Shown here: positions 1 through 9,183 of the stretch, one piece after another
Layout of the letters: every line of letters starts with the position of its first letter
Numbering within the stretch: the first letter of the stretch is position 1
NCBI GenBank assembly: GCA_014728215.1
Contig: WJLZ01000086.1
Span: 1-64,000 of the forward strand
Origin: Chitinivibrionales bacterium
Lineage (GTDB): Bacteria; Fibrobacterota; Chitinivibrionia; Chitinivibrionales; WJKA01
DNA: 64,000 nt
Direction: 5' to 3'
Notes under the pieces: generated by a model
Database searches by the model: none
Told to the model about the DNA's origin: nothing
What the model saw: the letters and a program-made list of their open reading frames with translations, nothing else
Position numbers and translations under genes: made by a program

Positions 1-66
1 CAGTTCATGGCCCCCAAGTGGCGTGAAGACACCTTATTGAAACTGGCCTATGCATTGGAGTCGTAA
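1..66 (+). CDS. 3' end of an amidase-family gene (partial)
   Basis: The window opens inside a reading frame that starts with QFMAPKWREDTLLKLAYALE and stops at TAA 64-66. This short tail matches the usual C-terminus of amidase-signature enzymes such as GatA, where a 'GP/AP…(S/D)E..LL..A.A.E' helix closes the protein. The catalytic Ser-cisSer-Lys region lies off the window, so whether this is GatA of the tRNA amidotransferase or another amidase cannot be decided. The next gene's candidate start lies inside this frame (17-base overlap), so the two may be cotranscribed. Confidence 0.5.
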   Translation, partial: QFMAPKWREDTLLKLAYALES

Positions 67-622
67 CAGTATTTGCTTTCGGATTTCTATTCGACCTTTC
101 TTTCATATGCTGGCTGTTGCGACGGTAGCAGGTGCCGTTTCAGGATGTTTGAGTCCGAATGTGCGATATACCCGTGGCTCGACCATCCCGCAGAAAGAGT
201 CTCGGAACCGACAGGTTCCCCGGAACTTGGATTACCGGAAGCATTATAAAATTCCGCAGGATAAGCTCAAACGTATTGTCGACTCCTATCTCGGAACGCC
301 CTACCGCCGGGGTGGAATGAGCCGCAAAGGAATGGACTGCTCCGGATTTGTCAATGTTGTTTTCAAGGAGCTGAACAGCGCGAAACTGCCTCGCACCTCC
401 CGCGGACTTCGGAGGAGCGCCAAACCCGTTATTCAGGCCCATGCACGGCCGGGCGACCTTGTTTTCTTCCGCGGGGGAACATTCAATACGATCAATCATG
501 TGGGAATCTATATGGGTAATGGGCAATTTGCTCATGCCAGCCTGAAAAAAGGCGTTGTTTACAGTGATCTCGATAATACCTATTACAAAAAGCACTTTGC
601 GGGAATCAGGAGGTTGTTTTAA
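50..622 (+). CDS. NlpC/P60 family cell-wall peptidase, lipoprotein
   Basis: Predicted 190-residue secreted cysteine peptidase that would cut peptide stems of peptidoglycan. A hydrophobic stretch (about residues 15-32) ends in lipobox VSG-C33, so it should be lipid-anchored. The NlpC/P60 domain fills residues 70-190: catalytic Cys97 in MDCSGF, a PGDLVFF strand, and His150 in NHVGIY, with a further conserved His162. The start is uncertain: ATG 50 overlaps the upstream amidase tail, whereas ATG 107 would give a shorter signal peptide; neither has a clear Shine-Dalgarno sequence. Its stop overlaps the start of the next gene by one base (TAATG), suggesting coupled translation with prephenate dehydratase, a pairing with no obvious functional meaning. 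Confidence 0.88.
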   Translation: MHWSRNSICFRISIRPFFHMLAVATVAGAVSGCLSPNVRYTRGSTIPQKESRNRQVPRNLDYRKHYKIPQDKLKRIVDSYLGTPYRRGGMSRKGMDCSGFVNVVFKELNSAKLPRTSRGLRRSAKPVIQAHARPGDLVFFRGGTFNTINHVGIYMGNGQFAHASLKKGVVYSDLDNTYYKKHFAGIRRLF

Positions 623-1476
623 TGGCCATAGCATTTGCCGGAGAACGGGGTTCTTTCAGCGAACTCGCTGCAGTTGAATTCTTTGGAGGAAAACAGAAAC
701 CGGTTCCTGTTCAGGAATTTCATAATGTCTTTACAGCGGTGGCCAGTGAAGAAATCAAATACGGCATTGTTCCTATTGAAAATTCGATGGCCGGAAGTAT
801 TCATCAGAATTACGATCTTCTCCTCGAAAATGATCTTCACATATGGGGTGAAGTCTATCTCAGGGTTTCACACTGTCTTATTGCCAACAAAGGGGTATCT
901 AAAAAAGATATAAAAACAGTCTATTCTCATCCCCAGGCCCTTGCGCAATGCAAAAAGTATCTGGCATCGATGAAAAAGACGGAACCTTTCCCTGTTTCCA
1001 ACACGGCGCGGGGAGTCCGCAAGATCAAAGAAGAAAAGCTCAACGATGCCGCGGCAATCGCCTCAATGCAGGCCGCAATCGATTACAACATGCAGATACT
1101 CTCAAAGCGGATTGAAGACTATAAATTTAATACAACCCGTTTTTTGATACTTTCAAAAAATTATCGAAAAAAAATACCCGCAAAAGACAACACGAAAACA
1201 TCGATTGTTTTCACCACAAAAGACATTCCCGGCGCGCTGTTCAAATCTCTCAGTGTTTTTGCCCTTCGTGACATCAACCTTTTGAAAATCGAATCCCGTC
1301 CTTTGCAAGGGAAAAATTTCGAATATCTCTTTTATCTGGATTTTGAAGGGAAATCCGACAGTGAGGCTCAGAGGAATGCAATAAATCACCTGCAGGAGAT
1401 AACCTCATTTCTCCGCATTCTGGGCTCCTATCCAACAGGAGAACTGAAACACCCTGAATATCGAAAACGGATATAA
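622..1476 (+). CDS. pheA: prephenate dehydratase
   Basis: Converts prephenate to phenylpyruvate, the committed step of phenylalanine synthesis, in the cytoplasm. The 284-residue length fits the monofunctional bacterial enzyme without a chorismate mutase domain. The N-terminal catalytic part carries GERGSFSE near the start, PIENSMAGSI around residue 52, and the NTTRFLIL motif near residue 172, in which the Thr is catalytic in the family. An ACT domain follows (about residues 190-270) with the ESRP signature that binds phenylalanine for feedback inhibition. ATG 622 overlaps the upstream stop codon by one base, which fixes the start. The gene converges on the repeat lipoprotein gene 27 bases downstream; no terminator hairpin is evident between them. 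Confidence 0.96.
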   Translation: MAIAFAGERGSFSELAAVEFFGGKQKPVPVQEFHNVFTAVASEEIKYGIVPIENSMAGSIHQNYDLLLENDLHIWGEVYLRVSHCLIANKGVSKKDIKTVYSHPQALAQCKKYLASMKKTEPFPVSNTARGVRKIKEEKLNDAAAIASMQAAIDYNMQILSKRIEDYKFNTTRFLILSKNYRKKIPAKDNTKTSIVFTTKDIPGALFKSLSVFALRDINLLKIESRPLQGKNFEYLFYLDFEGKSDSEAQRNAINHLQEITSFLRILGSYPTGELKHPEYRKRI

Positions 1477-1503
1477 ACAGCAGTATTTCGAATAGGTGTT
1501 AGG

Positions 1504-4041
1504 TCAATCTTTTCTGATAACGAAATACTCGCTCCAGCCGTAGAGCCCATTGTTGTCGTATATTTTCAGGCGGAAATCATTTCCCGTGCCCCAGGATACC
1601 GGAATCGCAGCCTGACGGGAGAGCGTCTGCGTAGAATCGTATGGGCTCCATTCGATGACCGTGTCTATAAAGGTATTCCCTTTATAGACCTCGATTAAGA
1701 CGCTGTCGCCGGCAAGAGTGGTGTCCAGATAATCCCATTCAACTTTCCTCAGTGTATCCTCGTGGGCCCATACAGACATGGAATCGGGATAGTGCACCAC
1801 AATTTGCCGCGTGGAGTCTTCTTCGATGGAAAATCGGCCGCTTGTGCCGTAATAATGAAGGCTGCTGGAATTATCGACAACTTTTATGTAGAATCCATCG
1901 CCGGTTCCCCAGAGCGAGGGAATATCATTGGTATCGATATACACCCCGGTATCGGGCATCCAGTCCCCGATCACGGCGACAAGGCTGCTGTCGGCCTTGA
2001 AAAGCTTCAGACGAACGCTGTCTCCAGGTGCATCCTGCCACCGGACAGTGAGACTGTCCTGACCGTGATACATGACAGTTTCGGTATCGGGCGACATCAC
2101 AACGATTCTATCCAGGGAATCTTCTTTGATTTCAAAATAACCCGGACTCCATCCATGATTCCGGTTGTTATCGATCATTCGGATTTTATACCGGTTATCG
2201 GCAGGCCAGAAAGTGGGAATAGCCGAACTCAACACAAAAACTGTTTCGCCACTGTCCAGGACCTGCCAGCCGGCGAATTCATCATAATATTGACCATCCT
2301 TGAACAGTTCGAACCGGGCACTGTCTCCCTCATATCCGCCGAACTGTACATAGGTACTCTCCTGACCGCTGTACCATATTGTCATTGAATCTGGGTGGGT
2401 AATAGTAATGGTGGCGGCAGTATCTGATTCCAGTGTAAATGGCTCACTCCACCCGTAATCACCACTCAGAGCTTCCACACGAACTCGATACGTATCGCCT
2501 TCGCCCCACTGGGCAGGTATCGGAATCGTAACTAAAAAATATTCGTTGCCATAGATCCAGGGGAACAGCTCATTGACCAGTGATCCATTTCTATAGAGAT
2601 CACCCCTGACACTGTCTTCACCGGTTGCTTCCCACTCGATCAGCATTCCGGTTTCGCCGTGAAGCCAGATCGAGGAGTCTTCCGGAAATTCGACTTCAAT
2701 AGTACCACCGCTGTCGACTTTAAAAGAACCGCTCCATCCAAAATCACCCAGCTTGTTTTCAAGCCGTAATTGATATCCGTCGCCGGTATCCCAGTCCACG
2801 GGAATACTGTCGGTGTGGATATACATACTTTCGGCAGTAACCCATGAAAAGAGTTCGGTGACACGCTCATTTTTGTAGTAAACATCGGCTTTGACAGTAT
2901 AGGCATCGGCTGAGGTATCGATACTGGTGTCCATCGACCACTTCACTATCGTCCGCATCTGTCCGCGGTGCCATTCGGTTTGATTATCCGGCATCTCCAC
3001 ATAAATCGACTGTGCGGAATCGTAAACAATGGAAAAAGTGGGACTGTAACCGAAATTATTGTTATTATCGACTATCTTGATATGAAATCCATCGCCTTCG
3101 CCCCACCATTTATGCACGATCTGCTCGGTAGTGAATTCATCAGCGGTATCGACCCACGACTGTATCGTATCAATAAAAAACTGATTGGCGTAAAGAAGAA
3201 ATACGACCGAATCGCCACAGCACATATCCCACCTGGCGGTAAAATCGATATGATCGCCGCTATACCAGGAAACCGATGAATCGGGGTAGGTAACCGTGAT
3301 ATTTTCACACTCTTCAGCCTTGATTTCAAAACCCTTGCTCCATCCGAAATAACCGAGATTATCGACAATTTTCACTTGAAACCCGGAGCCGCTCCCCCAT
3401 GAATATTTAATATAATTACGCAATATATACTGTCCGGTATTGGGAATTTTACCTGCAATGGTATCGACAAAGCCTGTTTTATGATACAGCAGAATATCGA
3501 CCGTATCACCTTCGGCGGCACCAACCGACCACCGGAGAGTATCGTCTGTTTCGAGGCTTCCATGATACCAGAGCGTGGCCGTGTCGGGATAGAGGACAAG
3601 AACAGTAGCCAGTGGATCTTTGGCAATAACAAAAGGATCGCTCCACCCCTCATTGCCTTTCTTATCAATTACCTGTATCTTAAAATTTTCGCCTTCACCC
3701 CAGGCCGAATCGAGAATAAGGTTGGAAGTATATGTTCCGGCATTAGGAACCCAGTGGGGATAAACATCAACAAGTATTCCGTTCTGATACAGCTTGATCT
3801 GGACACTGTCACCATAGGCCCCTTCCCATTCTACCATATTATTAAAATTCCAGTGCTGCCAGACAGTAGAGGAATCGGGCTTTGTAACCGAAATGGCGTC
3901 TTCGGATACCCCCGGACAGGTCGGGCAGGGTTTGGGGTCCTCCGAATCTTCGGTGCAGACAACAACCAGTGAGAGAGTCAGCGCCGCAGTAAAACTGAAA
4001 ACAAACTTGCTTAAGCGATTTTTAACAGGGATTCTTTTCAC
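1504..4041 (-). CDS. lipoprotein with eight Kre9/KNH-like Ig repeats
   Basis: An 845-residue exported protein of unknown function. A signal peptide ends in LVVV-C29, a plausible lipobox, followed by an acidic Cys/Pro linker (EDSEDPKPCPTC). From residue 50 to the end there are eight consecutive repeats of about 98 residues. Each starts 'I.V..PDS…W..G' and continues '..V.W…GDSV…L…G'. The middle has 'I…WG.GD.(F/Y).I.(V/I).DN', and the end is 'GWS..F.I'. This pattern resembles the Ser/Thr-rich Kre9/KNH Ig-like fold (Pfam PF10342), usually found in cell-surface proteins that contact polysaccharide. The repeats are diverged from one another, and some carry internal insertions. No catalytic residues were recognised. 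It is monocistronic between two oppositely oriented genes. Confidence 0.85.
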   Translation of the reverse strand: MKRIPVKNRLSKFVFSFTAALTLSLVVVCTEDSEDPKPCPTCPGVSEDAISVTKPDSSTVWQHWNFNNMVEWEGAYGDSVQIKLYQNGILVDVYPHWVPNAGTYTSNLILDSAWGEGENFKIQVIDKKGNEGWSDPFVIAKDPLATVLVLYPDTATLWYHGSLETDDTLRWSVGAAEGDTVDILLYHKTGFVDTIAGKIPNTGQYILRNYIKYSWGSGSGFQVKIVDNLGYFGWSKGFEIKAEECENITVTYPDSSVSWYSGDHIDFTARWDMCCGDSVVFLLYANQFFIDTIQSWVDTADEFTTEQIVHKWWGEGDGFHIKIVDNNNNFGYSPTFSIVYDSAQSIYVEMPDNQTEWHRGQMRTIVKWSMDTSIDTSADAYTVKADVYYKNERVTELFSWVTAESMYIHTDSIPVDWDTGDGYQLRLENKLGDFGWSGSFKVDSGGTIEVEFPEDSSIWLHGETGMLIEWEATGEDSVRGDLYRNGSLVNELFPWIYGNEYFLVTIPIPAQWGEGDTYRVRVEALSGDYGWSEPFTLESDTAATITITHPDSMTIWYSGQESTYVQFGGYEGDSARFELFKDGQYYDEFAGWQVLDSGETVFVLSSAIPTFWPADNRYKIRMIDNNRNHGWSPGYFEIKEDSLDRIVVMSPDTETVMYHGQDSLTVRWQDAPGDSVRLKLFKADSSLVAVIGDWMPDTGVYIDTNDIPSLWGTGDGFYIKVVDNSSSLHYYGTSGRFSIEEDSTRQIVVHYPDSMSVWAHEDTLRKVEWDYLDTTLAGDSVLIEVYKGNTFIDTVIEWSPYDSTQTLSRQAAIPVSWGTGNDFRLKIYDNNGLYGWSEYFVIRKD
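1507..3894 (-). repeat. eightfold tandem domain repeat (about 290-300 bp per unit)
   Basis: Residues 50-844 of the lipoprotein consist of eight diverged tandem units of roughly 95-105 residues. Each can be recognised by a PDS/PDT/PED-W motif at its start and GWS (or GYS) near its end. Repeats are conserved at protein level rather than nucleotide level, so this is an old duplication, not a recent expansion. Confidence 0.85.
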
Positions 4042-4156
4042 GTCTCGACAGGTCCTTCGTAAAAATAAGAGGCAAACAGTTACTCATACGTTTTTAAAAT
4101 AAGTTATTTTAAGTGCTTAACAACTATCTTCTCATATAAATATAGAAAATTTCAGT

Positions 4157-5005
4157 GTGAAAAAAGTAATCGGGATACTATTTAAAATCATAAAATCGAT
4201 TTTTCTTCTTTATGCAGTCCTGTTTTCTCTTGCAGGAACGGCAGCTATTTTTTATGCCTATAAATTCGTAACCCGTCCTGTCAATGAAGTCAAATCTCTT
4301 GCCCATACCGCTCCCCCAGCAAGTGTGTATATGAAAAAACGGGAAGCGGACCTGAAAAAAGCGGCTAGGGGTGATTCAATACACCACACATTCATTCCCT
4401 TCGACTCGATATCTCCCTACCTTAAAAATGCGGTGATAGCATCGGAAGACGACGGTTTTTATCTACATCCAGGCTTTGACATCCGCGCGATTGCGAAGGC
4501 TTTTGAAAAAAATGTTTCCCGCAACAAGCTTAAATACGGCGGAAGTACTATTACCCAGCAGCTGGCAAAAAACCTCTTTTTAAGCGGTGAAAGAACATTT
4601 GCTCGAAAAATCAAAGAACTGATCTATACCATACTGCTGGAAAGATATCTGACAAAAGACCGGATATTAGAGTTATATTTAAATTACGCCCAGTGGGGAA
4701 AAAATATTTTTGGATGCGAAGCTGCAGCGCAGAAATATTTCAAAAAATCCTGTATTAATCTGACCCTCTGGGAAGCTGCCCGTATGGCGGCAGTACTGGC
4801 AAAACCGGCCACCATGACCCCTCACTACACAAAATCAAAATTCATGTGGAAACGCCTCAGAGTGATTGCTGAAAATCTCTATCAGCGAAAACTGATCGAT
4901 GATTCCGGGTATACCACCCTTACCGGTATCAAACCACCCGAACCGGAAGTGAATTGGCAGGATACGATTACGGCGCCTGACACGGGGGAGAGTTTACAAC
5001 CCTAA
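4157..5005 (+). CDS. mtgA: monofunctional peptidoglycan glycosyltransferase (GT51)
   Basis: Polymerises lipid II into glycan strands at the outer face of the inner membrane. The 282-residue length fits a GT51 domain with no transpeptidase attached. An N-terminal anchor helix (residues 5-36) is followed by the GT51 motifs: VIASEDDGFYLHPGFD with catalytic Glu97, GGSTITQQLAKNLFL, RKIKEL, ILELYLNYAQWG and a closing WEAARMAAVLAKP. All motif positions look intact. Start is GTG 4157. The gene is divergent from the repeat lipoprotein; the 115-base AT-rich gap must hold both promoters, but I could not pick convincing -35/-10 pairs. Confidence 0.93.
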   Translation: MKKVIGILFKIIKSIFLLYAVLFSLAGTAAIFYAYKFVTRPVNEVKSLAHTAPPASVYMKKREADLKKAARGDSIHHTFIPFDSISPYLKNAVIASEDDGFYLHPGFDIRAIAKAFEKNVSRNKLKYGGSTITQQLAKNLFLSGERTFARKIKELIYTILLERYLTKDRILELYLNYAQWGKNIFGCEAAAQKYFKKSCINLTLWEAARMAAVLAKPATMTPHYTKSKFMWKRLRVIAENLYQRKLIDDSGYTTLTGIKPPEPEVNWQDTITAPDTGESLQP

Positions 5006-5058
5006 CCTTACCCTCTTCACCCAATCGGCATCCGGCTTCAGCGGCCCCCTGCCCCTGT

Positions 5059-8000
5059 TTATCCTATTATCTTTTTCATCATTTTCTTGAGCCATAAACC
5101 GAAAACATCGAAATAGAGGTAGGCGACCGGAACAATGAAGAGGGTGAAGAACGTTGCGCTGAACAGGCCGCCGATGACAGTAAGTGCCATTGGTGAACGC
5201 AATTCGGAACCCTCGGAGCGAGAGAGGGCCATGGGAAGCATACCGAAGATTGTGGTTCCTGCGGTGATCAGCACCGGCCGCAACCGGGTCCGCCCAGCCT
5301 CAATCAGCGCATCTTTGATTTCCATGCCTTCCCTTCGAAGCTTGTTTACATAATCGACCAGAACAATACCGTTGTTAACAACGATTCCGGCAAGAATGAC
5401 AATTCCAATGGCGGCTACTACCGACAAACTTTTTCCGGTAATGAGAAGGATTATTACAACCCCGATAATACTGAGCGGCATGGTACTCATTATTACCAGT
5501 GGATGAATCAGACTTTCGAACTGGGAAGCCATCACCATATACACCAGCAGTATCGCCACTAAAAGCCCCAGAAGAAGTTGACCGAATGTCTCTGTCATAT
5601 CTTCAAATTCACCTTTGAATTCAATAGCATACCCTTGGGGTAATGCCTCTTGTATGGATGCCGTCGCCGTCTTAATATCCGCTATTGCCGAGCCGAGATC
5701 GCGATCGGCCAGATTTGCATCCACAACCCCCACCCTCATTTTATTGTCGTGCCTGATAATTGTAGGACCTGCAGTCTCTCTGATATCGACCACATGACTT
5801 AAAGGAACAGTTGTGCCCATGCGTGTTTGTAGGGGGATATTCCGGATTTCGTCGAGATTGTCCCGGTATCGTTTCCCCACCAGTACCCGCACATCGATTT
5901 CATCATCACCGGTCCGCAGTTGTGTAGCGATTTTTCCCAGATTTGCCGCTTCGAGTGTTTGTTGGATTTCGGTGGGGACCAGTCCGAAGGTCAATGCTTT
6001 CTGCCGATTGATCACAAAATGAAACTCAGGCCTTCCCCGGGAGAAAGAGGTTTCGATATCCCTGAGTCCTCTGATCTGCGAAATCGATGCAACCAGATTC
6101 CCGCTGATCTCTTCAATAACATCCAGATCCTTGCCCAGCACGTGAATATTGACCGGTTTTTCGCTCTGGGAGATCATACCAAGCGACATGAATGTGTAGG
6201 AAGTGTTTTTCAGCCTTGGCAGACGGCTTCTGAAAATATCCTGCAGATCCTGTTCCGAATGTTTCCGTTCCTTTGCATCGCAGAGACGAATAAATATCTG
6301 TGCCGAATGGGGGCCGGTAATGACCGCCTGATCTCCCCCCCGCTCCATTTCACTCCGCCCGATGATTTCAAAAACCGTCTCCACCTCATCGTATTCACGA
6401 AGCATTTCCTCTATCTGTCCGCAGAGCCGTGCGGTCTCGTTTAAAGGAGTGCCGATAGGAAGATCGATTTGAAGAACAAACTGATTACCATCGGCAACAG
6501 GCATAAATTCTCTTCCAAGATACCGTCCACCGACAGCACCGAAAAGCAATAAAACAACCGTCACGAGCAGTACCGTTACCCCATGGTGTTTCAATACCCA
6601 CTTCAGTACGGTTGCATAGAGATTCCGGAGGGGGACAAACCATTGGGCCGTTTCCCGGAAACGCCGCTCTTTGAAAATGACCGATGCCAGCATGGGCACA
6701 ATGGTCAATGCCACAAAAAGACTCGAAAGAAGTGAAAATATGATTGTCAGCGCAACACCCCGAAACAGCTGACTGGCCAGTCCTTCGGAAAAAATGATAG
6801 GAAGGAATACCACAATTGTTGTCATCGTGGATGCAATTATCGCCATGGCAACTTCAGACGCACCATGCTTTGCCGCATCTTTACGGGACAGGGATTTCTG
6901 TTCGAGATGACGGTAGATATTTTCAATCACCACAATGGAGTTGTCGATAAGCATGCCTACCCCGAGGGCAAGCCCTCCGAGGGTCATCAAATTGAGTGTA
7001 TAACCTGCAATATACAAGGCAATAAAGGTGGTAATTATCGACAGGGGCATGGCTACGGCAATAGTAAGGGTTGGCCTGATATTCATGAGAAACATGAACA
7101 TAAACGTTATTGCCAGAATGCCTCCTGTAAGGGCGTTCCATGCCGTTGCACCGGTAACTTTCCTGACCGGTCTTCCCTGATCGATTATTTCAACAAACTC
7201 CATATTCGGGAAGAGTTCCCGGACCTTATCGAGTCTTTCCCCTACTCTTTTGGATACACGGAGCGTATTTGCTCCGCTCCGTTTATTAACGACAAGGAAT
7301 GCGCTTTCTCTGCCGTTCATGCGGATTCTGTTCCGCTGTTCCCTGAATGTATCCCTCACCCTGGCGACATCCCTGAGACGAATCGGTGTCCGGTCCGGCG
7401 ACATCCCGATGATCGTATTCTCGATATCTTCGATAGACTCAAACTGGCCGATAGCCCTGAAAAGATAATCGGTGTTGTTATCGATAAAATAGCCTGCCGG
7501 AGTGTTCATATTCTGCAGACGCAGCGCCTGAATAACCGCGGTAATTCCGATGCCACGATGTTTGAGCCTGGTCGGGTTGCAGGCGACCTGTATTTCCCGG
7601 TATTTTTCTCCAACAGCCGCTGCCGCAGCAACACCATCGATACGCTGAAGACGGTCCTGGACATTATCTTCAATAAACCGGGTGATTTTATAGGCATTAT
7701 AGGGGCCCGACACTCCAAAAATCATAATCGGAAACGCAGAGGGATTGAATTTGAAAATCACCGGTTCGGTCATTTCATCGGGAAGGAAATCCCTTAAAAA
7801 ATCGATATTGTCTTTGATATCCTGGGCGGCATAATCGAGATTGGTCCCCCATTCAAACTCGACCAGAATCGTCGAAATCCCCTCCGAAGACTGGGAGGTA
7901 ATTTTTTTAACACTGTTAACTCCCGAAACCACCCCTTCCAGAGGCGCCGTAATCAACTGTTCGATTTCTTCGGGAGCCGCGCCGGGATATTGAGAAACGA

Positions 8001-8151
8001 CACTTACCATAGGAAACGTAATGTCGGGAAGCATGTCGAGACCGAGTTTCGATAAGGCGAGTAATCCGAAAACAACCACGATAAGGATAAACATCGTGAT
8101 TGTCACCCGCTTCTCAACCGAAAATTCCGCGAGAGGATTTACTTTTTTCAT
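5059..8151 (-). CDS. RND-family efflux transporter, inner-membrane pump
   Basis: Proton-driven resistance-nodulation-division pump of 1030 residues, the normal size for the AcrB/SwrC family. It shows the typical N-terminal helix followed by LPDITFPMVSVVSQYPGAAP, two large periplasmic loops and two groups of membrane helices. The helix-4 proton-relay motif reads GVGMLIDNSIVVIEN: one Asp plus Asn, as in SwrC-type pumps, rather than the Asp-Asp of AcrB. Substrate cannot be told from sequence. It is the last gene of a tolC-adaptor-pump operon; its ATG overlaps the adaptor stop by four bases (ATGA), implying translational coupling. The downstream neighbour converges after about 50 bases. Confidence 0.95.
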   Translation of the reverse strand: MKKVNPLAEFSVEKRVTITMFILIVVVFGLLALSKLGLDMLPDITFPMVSVVSQYPGAAPEEIEQLITAPLEGVVSGVNSVKKITSQSSEGISTILVEFEWGTNLDYAAQDIKDNIDFLRDFLPDEMTEPVIFKFNPSAFPIMIFGVSGPYNAYKITRFIEDNVQDRLQRIDGVAAAAAVGEKYREIQVACNPTRLKHRGIGITAVIQALRLQNMNTPAGYFIDNNTDYLFRAIGQFESIEDIENTIIGMSPDRTPIRLRDVARVRDTFREQRNRIRMNGRESAFLVVNKRSGANTLRVSKRVGERLDKVRELFPNMEFVEIIDQGRPVRKVTGATAWNALTGGILAITFMFMFLMNIRPTLTIAVAMPLSIITTFIALYIAGYTLNLMTLGGLALGVGMLIDNSIVVIENIYRHLEQKSLSRKDAAKHGASEVAMAIIASTMTTIVVFLPIIFSEGLASQLFRGVALTIIFSLLSSLFVALTIVPMLASVIFKERRFRETAQWFVPLRNLYATVLKWVLKHHGVTVLLVTVVLLLFGAVGGRYLGREFMPVADGNQFVLQIDLPIGTPLNETARLCGQIEEMLREYDEVETVFEIIGRSEMERGGDQAVITGPHSAQIFIRLCDAKERKHSEQDLQDIFRSRLPRLKNTSYTFMSLGMISQSEKPVNIHVLGKDLDVIEEISGNLVASISQIRGLRDIETSFSRGRPEFHFVINRQKALTFGLVPTEIQQTLEAANLGKIATQLRTGDDEIDVRVLVGKRYRDNLDEIRNIPLQTRMGTTVPLSHVVDIRETAGPTIIRHDNKMRVGVVDANLADRDLGSAIADIKTATASIQEALPQGYAIEFKGEFEDMTETFGQLLLGLLVAILLVYMVMASQFESLIHPLVIMSTMPLSIIGVVIILLITGKSLSVVAAIGIVILAGIVVNNGIVLVDYVNKLRREGMEIKDALIEAGRTRLRPVLITAGTTIFGMLPMALSRSEGSELRSPMALTVIGGLFSATFFTLFIVPVAYLYFDVFGLWLKKMMKKIIG

Positions 8152-9176
8152 TTGCTGCCGACAACCTTGACAATAGCACTGTCCGGAAGAGCCCGGTTAC
8201 CCGATACGACAACCTGATCATTTTCCGAAACCCCCGAAACTATTTCGACATAGGTATCACCGATCCAACCGATTTGCACCTCCCGGGAAAGAGCAACCGA
8301 ATCGGAAACGACAAATAGTTTGTTGTCAATAACCGCATTTTTCGGCACGGCAAGAACATAGTCTTTCTTATCGATCACAATATGGGCCTCCATGAAATAG
8401 CCGGCTTTAAGAAGCTGCTTTTTATTTGGAACGGTCAGGCGTACCTGAAAGGTGTGGCTCGATGAATTCGCCAGTGGATTCACCCATAGTATCGTGCCGG
8501 TTATTGTGGTGTCGAGCAAAACATCGGTGGAAAGCTCAACGTTCATACCTTTCTCAACTTTGGAAACGGTGGTTTCATCGAGATCAAGGTCGAGTTTAAG
8601 CGGATGGAGCTGAGTGATCTGGACCAGTCCGGAAGGGGCACCCGGCAGGCCGCTTACTCCCGGTGAATACAACTCGCCTTCTTCAACAGCAACCGATGTA
8701 ACAAGGCCCGAGAAAGGGGCCTTGATAGTGGTGTTTTCTTCGAGATTATCCACCGTCCTTTTTACGGCAAGATATTCCGCTTCAATCTTTTCATACTCGG
8801 CCTTTGATATAGCCTTGTTTGCAAAGAGATTCTGTGACCGTTCGTACTGTTTTTTCAGGGGTTGAAACCGGGCCACTGCAGCCACAAGACCGGCATCGTT
8901 CATAACAACAAGGGTTTGTCCTCTTCTTACATAGTCACCTATTTGAAAGGGAATCCGCTTGACTCTTCCCGGCTGCAATGGCGCCAGATCCGCTTTTTTG
9001 TAGGCCTCGAGTACCCCTGAAAAGGAGCGTTTTTTATAGAGAGTCCGGTTCTCCACCCGGGCCACCGCGACACTCATCCTGATCGGGTCTGTTTCCTTTT
9101 GGGACAAATCTTTTTTCCGGCTGCAACCGGCTGTCAATATCAGAAGAACACCAATTATACCCACAACGTATTTCAT
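8148..9176 (-). CDS. RND efflux periplasmic adaptor (membrane fusion protein), lipoprotein
   Basis: Joins the RND pump to the outer-membrane channel. I start it at ATG 9176 because a lipoprotein signal peptide begins there (MKYVVGIIGVLLILTAGC) and the position lies 7 bases after the tolC-like stop; an in-frame start 51 bases further upstream would run back into that gene. The 342 residues show the classic layout: a barrel-sandwich/lipoyl half (LAPLQPGRVKRIPFQIGDYVRRGQ), a coiled-coil hairpin (QFERSQ-type helices around residues 110-150), the second lipoyl half (TTIKAPFSGLVTSVAV), then beta-barrel and membrane-proximal domains. It is the middle gene of the operon and overlaps the pump gene by four bases. 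Confidence 0.94.
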   Translation of the reverse strand: MKYVVGIIGVLLILTAGCSRKKDLSQKETDPIRMSVAVARVENRTLYKKRSFSGVLEAYKKADLAPLQPGRVKRIPFQIGDYVRRGQTLVVMNDAGLVAAVARFQPLKKQYERSQNLFANKAISKAEYEKIEAEYLAVKRTVDNLEENTTIKAPFSGLVTSVAVEEGELYSPGVSGLPGAPSGLVQITQLHPLKLDLDLDETTVSKVEKGMNVELSTDVLLDTTITGTILWVNPLANSSSHTFQVRLTVPNKKQLLKAGYFMEAHIVIDKKDYVLAVPKNAVIDNKLFVVSDSVALSREVQIGWIGDTYVEIVSGVSENDQVVVSGNRALPDSAIVKVVGSK

Positions 9177-9183
9177 ATTTATC

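Noticed and set aside
6865-7797. Long open frame (310 codons) antisense to the RND pump gene
   Set aside because: Shadow of the strongly conserved pump frame; translation is Cys/His-rich low-quality sequence with no domain.
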